From: Prolixibacteraceae bacterium UBA6162
GTDB lineage: Bacteria; Bacteroidota; Bacteroidia; Bacteroidales; Prolixibacteraceae
Reading direction: 5' to 3'
Assembly: GCA_002428215.1 (NCBI GenBank)
Contig: DIUI01000064.1
Span: forward strand, 1-5,884
DNA length: 5,884 nt
Part shown: piece after piece, positions 1 through 5,489 of the stretch
Layout of the letters: every line of letters begins with the position of its first letter
Numbering within the stretch: the stretch's first letter is position 1
The notes under the pieces: generated by a model
What the model saw: only the letters and a program-made list of their open reading frames with translations
Told to the model about the DNA's origin: nothing
The model's database searches: none
Made by a program: the position numbers and the translations under genes

Positions 1-36
1 CCTGTTCCGGCAGAGGCAGTGCAGTAGATTCTTAAT
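1..36. other. window edge beyond hydE, unresolved
   Basis: Only 36 bases lie downstream of the hydE stop. On the + strand, frame 1 is open from the edge for eight codons (PVPAEAVQ) and stops with TAG at 25-27, so the 3' end of a gene convergent with hydE is possible. On the minus strand no ATG follows the hydE stop before the edge, so a next operon gene can be neither seen nor excluded. No terminator with a T-run is visible here. Confidence 0.2.
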
Positions 37-39
37 CTA
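25..39. repeat. short perfect inverted repeat at hydE stop
   Basis: TAGATT (25-30), a CTT spacer (31-33) and AATCTA (34-39) form a perfect 6-bp inverted repeat. The right arm contains the hydE stop codon (TAG read on the minus strand, 37-39). The left arm contains the + strand TAG at 25-27. The stem is A/T-rich with no T-run after it, so on its own it is a poor terminator. It may be chance. Confidence 0.4.
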
Positions 40-1089
40 TCCCTTTTCATTCCGGCGCGAAAACCTGAGGGAATCGCCCCAGGCGTTGAGTTGCAGAACA
101 CAGCCTGCTGCTGCTACACTCTCCACTAAATGCCGTGTGGTAGCAATCGCATCGCTGTCGAGACCGGGTTTATTGGCATACAGGAGATAGCCATCGCGGT
201 ATTGTGTGGGGGTCAGATTGGGCATTATGATGTTGGCTCCTGCCAATAACCCCTGTTCCCTTCCGTCGGGCAGAATCGCCTGCAGGGCGGTGGATGAAGC
301 CATGTTGATATCGGGCATCATCAGCCGCAAAATGGCTAACATCTTTAACGACAGTTCAAACCGGGTTTCAAGGGGCAAAAGCAACTTGCGATGTATGTAA
401 AGCGGGGTGTCGGCATGCTCAATATAGGGTCCCATGCCACACATATCGATGTCCATTTGCTCAAAAAACAGCAGGTCGTGGGCCAGATCTTCCAGCGTCT
501 GAAACGGAAGTCCGATCATCACCCCTGTCCCCAGCTGATAACCGGTCTCGCGCAGGCGTTGAAGCGATTCGATGCGCCTTTCATACGCATGAAAACTGTT
601 GTCGGGATGGAGTTTGCGGTAGAGTTCAGGATTGGAAGCCTCAATGCGCAGCAGGTAGCGGTGAGCCCCGCTGGCGAACCAGCGTTTGTAGGTTTCCCCG
701 CTCTGCTCCCCGCAGCTAAGGGTTATGCCCAATTGACCACCGGAGAGGGTTTTAATTTGCTGAACCAGCCGGTCTACCCTATCCACGAAGTCGGTTGATG
801 AACGTTCGCCCGACTGGATTACCACTGAGCCAAAACCCTGGTCGAGAGCAAACCTGCAAGCCTCCAGTACAGCCTCATCGGGAAGTTCGTAGCGACCTAC
901 GGTGGTATTGCTTTTGCGGATGCCGCAATAGAGACAATCTTTGGCACAGAGGTTCGACAGCTCGATCAAACCACGAAAGTAGACACCATTGCCAACCGTT
1001 TGGTTGCGAACTTCTCTGGCCCGGAACAGCAGTTCCTGCATTGGTTCACCCGTTAGCTGCAAGTATTGAACAATTTCGCTGCGATCCAT
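37..1089 (-). CDS. hydE: [FeFe] hydrogenase H-cluster radical SAM maturase HydE
   Basis: A 350-aa cytoplasmic radical SAM enzyme of the usual HydE length. The SAM-binding [4Fe-4S] motif CX3CX2C is at C48, C52 and C55 (CAKDCLYCGIRKSN), preceded by the HydE-like stretch YFRGLIELSNLC. A GE motif lies at 94-95, and the TIM-barrel strands carry the HydE-like patches ITLSCGE (122-128), LLRIEASN (146-153) and GVMIGLPFQT (189-198). The C-terminal part has MASSTALQ (263-270) and NIIMPNLTP (286-294). From family knowledge, HydE acts on the Fe-CO-CN-cysteine unit made by HydG on the way to the 2Fe subcluster loaded onto HydF. The cysteines that bind a second, dispensable FeS cluster in some HydE proteins are absent: the only Cys after residue 217 is C330. 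The ATG at 1087-1089 is the only plausible start, since no start codon occurs upstream in frame before a stop. No Shine-Dalgarno is seen. The gene is divergent from the TM1266-hydG pair. Confidence 0.95.
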   Translation of the reverse strand: MDRSEIVQYLQLTGEPMQELLFRAREVRNQTVGNGVYFRGLIELSNLCAKDCLYCGIRKSNTTVGRYELPDEAVLEACRFALDQGFGSVVIQSGERSSTDFVDRVDRLVQQIKTLSGGQLGITLSCGEQSGETYKRWFASGAHRYLLRIEASNPELYRKLHPDNSFHAYERRIESLQRLRETGYQLGTGVMIGLPFQTLEDLAHDLLFFEQMDIDMCGMGPYIEHADTPLYIHRKLLLPLETRFELSLKMLAILRLMMPDINMASSTALQAILPDGREQGLLAGANIIMPNLTPTQYRDGYLLYANKPGLDSDAIATTRHLVESVAAAGCVLQLNAWGDSLRFSRRNEKG

Positions 1090-1211
1090 GGGAAGGACGT
1101 TTGCCGGCCAAATTACGTAAATTTTATGCTCCCCGGCACACCATCCCCCCCGAAATCAATGAACATGCTCCACAACAGCGCTACCAGAAACCATGCTACC
1201 ATTGAATCACT

Positions 1212-1219
1212 TATCTTTG
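1212..1219 (+). promoter_or_regulatory. candidate Bacteroidota -7 element for TM1266-hydG
   Basis: TATCTTTG matches the Bacteroidota primary sigma -7 consensus TAnnTTTG exactly. No TTTG is found at the -33 position, so the match is incomplete. Transcription from it would start near 1226 and leave a leader of roughly 158 nt before the TM1266 ATG. The identical octamer occurs at 5312-5319. Confidence 0.4.
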
Positions 1220-1225
1220 AACAAA

Positions 1226-1383
1226 ATCCTGCGGAGAGGCCCGAGGGCTGACATCAGGGATAAGCCACTTCAATTGCTGCCGCCCACACGGCGGTTAGAG
1301 CAGCAGGGTATCTGCCTGTCTGCCCGTGAACCGGCATAACCAGATTCAGCTCCCCGCAACCACTTTCCGCCGGTAATGAGAAT
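1226..1383 (+). promoter_or_regulatory. possible structured 5' leader of TM1266-hydG
   Basis: This GC-rich stretch has nested pairing potential. TGCTG-CCGCC (1275-1284) faces GGCGG (1290-1294) and CAGCA (1301-1305), with a CACAC loop and a 6-nt bulge. ACCGGC (1330-1335) pairs perfectly with GCCGGT (1369-1374), closing a 33-nt loop just before the TM1266 start. Near the 5' end, CCTG (1228-1231) can pair with CAGG (1255-1258). I cannot match it to a known riboswitch class. It could be an RNA regulator, a protein-binding leader, or simply GC-rich spacer. Confidence 0.3.
1275..1305 (+). repeat. bulged stem-loop in TM1266 leader
   Basis: Arms TGCTGCCGCC (1275-1284) and GGCGG plus CAGCA (1290-1294, 1301-1305) give 10 potential base pairs around a 5-nt CACAC loop, interrupted on the 3' side by TTAGAG (1295-1300). 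It has no T-run, so it is not a standard terminator. Confidence 0.45.
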
Positions 1384-1641
1384 ATGGGCTCAGACCAAAA
1401 AAGACTTGGATTTATTGGCATAGTAATCGAAGACCGTGAAACTGCAGTGCCGCAGGTAAACCAGATTTTGTATGCTTTTGCCGATTCCATTCTCGCAAGA
1501 ACCGGAATACCCCATGCCAAAGACAATGCCTCGGTAATCACCCTTGTGGTCGACATCACTGCCGACCGGCTGGGTGCATTAACAGGCCAGCTGGGAATGG
1601 TAAAGGGGGTAACCGTAAAATCAGGACTGACCCGCAATTGA
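1384..1641 (+). CDS. TM1266-family iron-only hydrogenase system putative regulator
   Basis: An 85-aa soluble protein. The N-terminal strand RLGFIGIVIEDRE (7-19) and the C-terminal block VITLVVDITADRLGAL (51-66), then GQLGMVKGVTVKSGLT (68-83), are typical of the small ACT/NikR-C-like family named after Thermotoga TM1266. Members are repeatedly found beside hydE, hydG and hydF and are annotated as putative regulators of the iron-only hydrogenase system. There is no separate DNA-binding domain, so a ligand-sensing or protein-binding role is as likely as direct DNA control; the activity is not established. The ATG at 1384 is chosen because the frame is closed by TGA at 1327 and has no earlier start codon. 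The stop is 30 bp before the hydG ATG on the same strand, which fits a two-gene operon. Full length for the family. Confidence 0.85.
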   Translation: MGSDQKRLGFIGIVIEDRETAVPQVNQILYAFADSILARTGIPHAKDNASVITLVVDITADRLGALTGQLGMVKGVTVKSGLTRN

Positions 1642-1671
1642 AATGCAAATTATTTAAACAACCATTTGGCC

Positions 1672-3069
1672 ATGAACACATATACCTCGAACTTTATTGA
1701 CGAAGCCTCCATTTTCGAAACAATGGAGCGATACCGGCGGGCCGACGCGGTTCAGGCAAGAGAGGTGTTGGCGAAAGCCCGGGCAATGAAAGGCCTTGAT
1801 CCTGAAGATGTGGCGGTACTTACAGGCATTTCAGACCCTCAACTGCTACAGGAGTTGTTCGATACGGCCAACTATGTCAAAGACACCATCTACGGAAAGC
1901 GGCTCGTAGTATTCGCCCCTTTATACATCTCCAATTTATGCGCCAACGAGTGCCTCTATTGCGCATTCAGAGCTACCAACAAAGAGATTGTACGCCGCTC
2001 GCTTACACAACCAGAGATTTATCGCGAGGTAGAAGATCTGGTACAGCAGGGGCACAAACGTATTTTGCTGGTCGCGGGTGAAAGTTATCCCAAGGAAGGG
2101 CTCGACTATGTGCTGGAGTCGATACGCACCATCTATAAGGTAAAAACAGAGCACGGCGAGATTCGCAGGGTCAATGTTAACCTGGCCCCTCTCGAGGTCG
2201 ACGATTTCAGGCGACTCAAAGGAGCAGGTATTGGTACCTACCAGATTTTTCAGGAGACCTATCACCGCGAGACCTATGCTACAATGCATACCGGTGGAAA
2301 AAAACGGAATTACGACTACCGGGTTACTGCACCGCACCGGGCCATGGAGGCCGGCATCGACGATATTGGGATTGGAGTTTTGTTCGGGCTGTTCGATTAC
2401 CGCTTTGAACTTTTGTCATTGTTAAACCATGCCCGCGCTCTGGAAGCAGATTTTGGCGTAGGACCGCATACCATAAGTGTGCCCCGGCTTGAACCCGCCA
2501 CCGGCAGCGAGATTGCATCCCACCCGCCCCATGCAGTTTCCGACATCGACTTCAGGAAATTGGTGGCCATACTGAGGCTTGCTGTGCCTTACACCGGCAT
2601 CATCATGTCGACGCGTGAAACAGCCCAGATGCGCCGCGACACTTTTGCACTGGGTGTCAGCCAGGTTTCGGCCGGCAGCCGCACCAATCCGGGTGGATAT
2701 ACCCACGAAACAGAAGAGGACGAGGCAAGCCAGTTCAGTCTGGGTGATCACCGGTCGCTCGACGAGGTTATCCGTGATGTCGCCTCCATGGGGTATATTC
2801 CCTCCTTCTGTACTGCCTGTTACCGCCTTGGGCGCACAGGCCGCGACTTTATGGATCTGGCCAAACCGGGCGACATAAAGCTCCACTGCGACCCCAATGC
2901 ATTGAGCACCTTCAGGGAATACCTACGAAATTTTGCCTCACCCGAGACCATTGCGGTTGGCAACCAGCTGATTACTGAAGCAATAAACAGCATGAGCGGA
3001 GTTGCCAAATCGAGGGCACAAAAGCTGGTAAACAGGGTAGATCAGGGGCGCGACGATGTATATTGCTGA
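1672..3069 (+). CDS. hydG: [FeFe] hydrogenase H-cluster radical SAM maturase HydG (tyrosine lyase)
   Basis: A 465-aa cytoplasmic radical SAM enzyme of normal HydG length. The SAM-cluster motif CX3CX2C is C90, C94 and C97 (NLCANECLYCAFR). The C-terminal auxiliary-cluster motif CX2CX22C is C380, C383 and C406, which separates HydG from the related tyrosine lyase ThiH. H266 in GPHTISVPRLEPA probably corresponds to the histidine that binds the extra 'dangler' iron of the auxiliary cluster. By family knowledge it cleaves tyrosine to p-cresol and dehydroglycine, yielding CO and cyanide on the dangler iron as a synthon for HydE and HydF. All expected catalytic cysteines are present, so it should be active. 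I start at the ATG at 1672; a TTG two codons upstream (1666) is in frame but less likely. There is no Shine-Dalgarno, only an A/T-rich stretch, as usual for Bacteroidota. It is probably co-transcribed with the TM1266 gene. Its stop is 3 bp from that of the convergent response regulator. Confidence 0.96.
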   Translation: MNTYTSNFIDEASIFETMERYRRADAVQAREVLAKARAMKGLDPEDVAVLTGISDPQLLQELFDTANYVKDTIYGKRLVVFAPLYISNLCANECLYCAFRATNKEIVRRSLTQPEIYREVEDLVQQGHKRILLVAGESYPKEGLDYVLESIRTIYKVKTEHGEIRRVNVNLAPLEVDDFRRLKGAGIGTYQIFQETYHRETYATMHTGGKKRNYDYRVTAPHRAMEAGIDDIGIGVLFGLFDYRFELLSLLNHARALEADFGVGPHTISVPRLEPATGSEIASHPPHAVSDIDFRKLVAILRLAVPYTGIIMSTRETAQMRRDTFALGVSQVSAGSRTNPGGYTHETEEDEASQFSLGDHRSLDEVIRDVASMGYIPSFCTACYRLGRTGRDFMDLAKPGDIKLHCDPNALSTFREYLRNFASPETIAVGNQLITEAINSMSGVAKSRAQKLVNRVDQGRDDVYC

Positions 3070-3072
3070 TTT

Positions 3073-3768
3073 TTACACCTGACTGCAAGAGAGTAAAAAA
3101 CCTACCCGGGGAATGTTCTCGATACGGACATTGGGGTCGTCGGCAAAATATTTACGAAGTTTCGAAATAAATACATCCAGACTTCGTCCGGCAAAGTAGT
3201 CGTTTTCTCCCCAGAGGGCGGTAAGGATATTTTCGCGCCGTACAATCCGGTTTTGAGACATGCACAACATCCGCAAAATTTCAGCCTCCCTGCCGGTAAG
3301 TCGTTTAACCTCTTTTCCTCTGGTTAGCGACTGATTCTTGAAATCGAAAGTATAACTTCCGATAGGCACAGGCTGATCGGTGAAGGAATTCTCTGTTTTC
3401 ACCCTGTTCATAACGGCCTTTATCCTGCAGAAAAGCTCATCTTCATCAAATGGTTTTGTGATGTAGTCGTCGGCACCCAATTCGTAGCCCTTCAGCTTGT
3501 CGGCTTTCAGCGACCGGGCCGTGAGAAAGATAACCGGCATTCCGGGATGAGATTCCCGCACCCTTCCAGCCAGTGCAAAGCCATCCAATTTAGGCAACAT
3601 AATATCGAAAAGGCAAAGATCATAGCTGTGGTTCTTTAAACTGTTGAGTGCCGCTTCCCCATCGCGGCAAAGCTTTACCGAAAGACCATTGCTCTCGAGA
3701 AACTCCACCAGAAGAAACCCAAGGTTTAAATCGTCTTCGGCCAGTAAAATTTGCACTTTGTTCTCCAT
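3073..3768 (-). CDS. OmpR-family response regulator, RprY-like
   Basis: A 231-aa cytoplasmic DNA-binding response regulator. The receiver domain (about 5-120) has the acidic pair D12/D13 in LLAEDD, phosphoacceptor D55 (LFDIMLPKLDG), T83 and K105 (YITKPF), so every phosphorylation-site residue is present. A short linker leads to a winged-helix output domain (about 134-228) with the block LTGREAEILRMLC (157-169), recognition helix RSLDVFISKLRKYF (195-208) and the wing near IPRVGF. Order, length and these blocks resemble RprY of Bacteroides; orthology is inferred, not shown. I choose ATG 3766-3768 because MENKVQILLAEDD is a normal receiver start; the 15 extra in-frame codons upstream would overlap the kinase gene. 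The start lies 8 bp after the kinase stop, so the two are co-transcribed. The targets cannot be read from this sequence. Confidence 0.93.
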   Translation of the reverse strand: MENKVQILLAEDDLNLGFLLVEFLESNGLSVKLCRDGEAALNSLKNHSYDLCLFDIMLPKLDGFALAGRVRESHPGMPVIFLTARSLKADKLKGYELGADDYITKPFDEDELFCRIKAVMNRVKTENSFTDQPVPIGSYTFDFKNQSLTRGKEVKRLTGREAEILRMLCMSQNRIVRRENILTALWGENDYFAGRSLDVFISKLRKYFADDPNVRIENIPRVGFLLSCSQV

Positions 3769-3776
3769 TTTCTCAA

Positions 3777-5093
3777 CTATAGTTTGTCCATCTTCCGGCT
3801 GGGATTTGACCAATCAGAGTCGGGTTTGTTTAAAGCCAGTGGCAAAACAATGCAAAAAGTACTCCCCTTGCCCGGTTCACTCCGAACAGACACCTCGCCA
3901 CCATGTGCTTCGGTTACGCGTTTAACGTACGACAGGCCTATTCCAAATCCCTTTATATTGTGCACATCACCGGTTGGCACCCTAAAATATTTATCGAACA
4001 GATACCGGTGATAGCGTGCCGGAATTCCTATGCCATTATCTATCACTTCGACCACCACCTGCTGAAGCCTGTTGGAGATGCGCACCACTACTGCGGGTTG
4101 ATCGCCCGAATAGTTGATTGCGTTGGTAAGCAGGTTAACGATTACATTTACCATATGGCTGGGATCGACAAAGACTGCATCGAGGCGGGAAGAATCGTCC
4201 AATTCGATGGATCCATGGCTCGTTTCAATCTGCAAACGTACTGCATCAATCGCCTGTTCAGTCAATTTGCGCATTCCAACCAACGAACGGCGGTATTCAA
4301 ATTCATCCCACTCTACCGCTGCCATATCGAGCAACCCCTCCACCTGCCTTTTCAGCTTCTGGTTCTCCCGCACAATGATGCTCACATACGATTCAATTTT
4401 TGCAGATTCGGGCAGATCGTTGCTTTTCCGGATCAACCCGGCCGCCAGAGCGATGTTCGATATCGGGGTTTTAAATTCGTGGGTAATGTTATTGATCAAC
4501 TCGCGGGTGTGCCCCGACAGGGTAAGTTCGCTGCGGTACAACCGCACCAGCTGAACGATGGAAACAATGGCCAGCAAAAGCAAAATAACCGAGGCGCCAA
4601 ACATCGAAAAGATACGGGCTGGCAGGAAGCGGCCTTTGAACGGGGTTTGCAAAACCAGCTCATAGCCGTTTACATCCATTATCTCGCGCAAATTCTGGGA
4701 ATAGTAGCGGGCTGGCCCATTGGATACCGAAGCAGTGTAACCAACCGTATCGACCTCATTGTGCGTAATAAACAGGTCGAAATCGAGCTCCAATCCATAA
4801 ATGGCCAGCTCGTCTTTTACCGATTTCTGAAGCATATCCCATACCCCATGCGACAGCAGTTGCTCATCGAGATGGGTGGTATCGCAGGTAACGCAATTCC
4901 GCAACAGATCGCAGGTGTGTTTGTCGTCGTTCAGCAGGGCAACAGACTTATCAAGCGCCAGTGCCACACTCTTCTCAAAAACTGTTTCCTGAAAGTTAAT
5001 GGTATACACAATCCATCTTACCTGCATAAAAAGCAGCAGGGTGAGTAACCCGAGGGTTATCCAGAAAAGGTAGTTGCGCAAAGAGTATTTCAT
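3777..5093 (-). CDS. sensor histidine kinase, RprX-like, with Cys cluster in sensor domain
   Basis: A 438-aa inner-membrane sensor kinase. TM1 is about 8-31 and TM2 about 161-185, enclosing a periplasmic domain of roughly 130 residues. HisKA carries phosphoacceptor H205 in THEFKTPISN. The HATPase_c domain shows the N box (NVIVNLLTNAINYS, 316-329), G1 (DNGIGIP, 352-358), F box (YLFDKYF) and G2 (GFGIGLSYVKRV, 382-393), so the enzyme looks intact. The sensor domain has three cysteines as CX5CX2C (C61, C67, C70), a possible disulfide or metal site. There is no HAMP or PAS domain. The ATG at 5091-5093 is preferred to an in-frame TTG at 5139-5141 because TM1 then starts right after a short basic N-terminus (MKYSLRNY). 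The family and gene order match RprX/RprY-type pairs of Bacteroidota. The signal is unknown. The gene is divergent from the small secreted Cys-repeat protein. Confidence 0.93.
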   Translation of the reverse strand: MKYSLRNYLFWITLGLLTLLLFMQVRWIVYTINFQETVFEKSVALALDKSVALLNDDKHTCDLLRNCVTCDTTHLDEQLLSHGVWDMLQKSVKDELAIYGLELDFDLFITHNEVDTVGYTASVSNGPARYYSQNLREIMDVNGYELVLQTPFKGRFLPARIFSMFGASVILLLLAIVSIVQLVRLYRSELTLSGHTRELINNITHEFKTPISNIALAAGLIRKSNDLPESAKIESYVSIIVRENQKLKRQVEGLLDMAAVEWDEFEYRRSLVGMRKLTEQAIDAVRLQIETSHGSIELDDSSRLDAVFVDPSHMVNVIVNLLTNAINYSGDQPAVVVRISNRLQQVVVEVIDNGIGIPARYHRYLFDKYFRVPTGDVHNIKGFGIGLSYVKRVTEAHGGEVSVRSEPGKGSTFCIVLPLALNKPDSDWSNPSRKMDKL

Positions 5094-5178
5094 AAATGTA
5101 GGGTACGGAATTTCCTGGTTAAACGGTTGGCCGGCGATCAAGTATACAAACTTTATTCCGAATCTCCTACAACTGCAG

Positions 5179-5212
5179 GAAAGATAGTCCTTATAACAGT
5201 TTGATTATCAAA
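5179..5212 (-). promoter_or_regulatory. weak candidate promoter for the kinase-regulator operon
   Basis: On the minus strand TTTG (complement of 5209-5212) is followed after 22 bp by TATCTTTC (complement of 5179-5186). This is one mismatch from TAnnTTTG, with slightly long spacing. It would start transcription near 5172, about 80 nt before the kinase ATG. Confidence 0.25.
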
Positions 5213-5290
5213 ATGCCCAGCCGAATGGAAAATTACAGATTAAAAAGACCCGTTTATCTATTTTAACAACATCTTAACATCGCACTAACA

Positions 5291-5319
5291 CTTGTTTAAA
5301 ATCATTCCAAATATCTTTG
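5291..5319 (+). promoter_or_regulatory. candidate Bacteroidota promoter for the small secreted protein
   Basis: CTTG (5291-5294, one mismatch from the -33 TTTG) and TATCTTTG (5312-5319, exact TAnnTTTG) are 17 bp apart. Transcription would begin near 5326, giving a leader of about 160 nt before the ATG at 5490. The surrounding DNA is A/T-rich, as expected of a promoter. Confidence 0.45.
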
Positions 5320-5320
5320 G
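5307..5320. repeat. inverted repeat over the -7 element
   Basis: CCAAA (5307-5311), spacer TATC (5312-5315) and TTTGG (5316-5320) form an inverted repeat centred on the candidate -7 hexamer. It is followed directly by the overlapping palindrome TTGGCCAA (5318-5325). It could be an operator for a dimeric regulator or a chance feature of the promoter sequence. Confidence 0.3.
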
Positions 5321-5489
5321 CCAACTGGTTACACTTTAAATGAAGCGATATTGAAATCGCCACCTAGTATTGGCCGCTGGATTCCATGCCGATGGCTTTT
5401 CCCGATGGCGGTTTCTCTTCGCATTTAGTTATCGCTCTGGATGGAAATCCAACTATGAAATTGTAAATATCAAATTTAAAACAGAAAAA

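Larger units (their letters stand above)
1090..1383. other. divergent intergenic region, hydE / TM1266-hydG
   Basis: 294 bp between two divergent maturation units, so it should hold promoters for both directions. Rightward, a perfect TAnnTTTG element sits at 1212-1219, followed by about 160 bp of GC-rich sequence with several inverted repeats. Leftward, I find no full TAnnTTTG for hydE; the nearest is GTAATTTG (complement of 1109-1116), which is one base out of register. Open frames crossing this stretch are shadows of hydE or of the TM1266 gene and lack family-like sequence. Confidence 0.6.
5094..5489. other. divergent intergenic region, kinase / small secreted protein
   Basis: 396 bp without a convincing gene. 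It is A/T-rich between about 5140 and 5350 and holds a fair rightward promoter (5291-5319), a weak leftward one (5179-5212) and an inverted repeat over the rightward -7 element. The 5326-5489 part would be the leader of the small secreted gene. It has two small hairpins, GCGAT/ATCGC (5345-5349, 5356-5360) and TGGAT/ATCCA (5438-5442, 5447-5451). The in-frame extension of the small gene back to a TTG at 5370 gives a peptide that would bury the signal sequence, so I treat it as untranslated. Confidence 0.6.

Noticed and set aside
795..1251. + strand open frames running from within hydE into the intergenic region
   Set aside because: They are mostly antisense to the conserved N-terminus of HydE and end without any recognisable motif.
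1231..1362. Words resembling a cobalamin riboswitch (GCGGAGAG, ATAAGCCACT, CCCCGCAAC)
   Set aside because: The words are in the wrong order: the CCCGCAAC-like piece comes after the GCCACT-like piece. The conserved GGTGAAAATCC core and the AGTCAGGA/CCTGCC end are absent. HydG and HydE do not need B12.
1254..1637. Minus-strand open frame of 127 codons covering the TM1266 gene and part of its leader
   Set aside because: The + strand product matches the TM1266 family from end to end in the expected hydrogenase context. The minus frame has no family-like sequence.
3070..3099. TTTTTAC / GTAAAAA as a bidirectional terminator between hydG and the regulator
   Set aside because: The stem is only 7 bp, A/T-rich, with a 16-nt loop, and lies partly inside the regulator coding region; too weak to call.
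3903..5048. Long + strand open frame (381 codons) opposite the histidine kinase
   Set aside because: The minus strand encodes an intact kinase with every signature box. The + translation has no recognisable domain and is the antisense shadow.
5370..5489. N-terminal extension of the secreted protein from a TTG at 5370
   Set aside because: The 40 added residues would place the signal peptide in the middle of the chain; MKKLVALFALVV at 5490 is the natural start.
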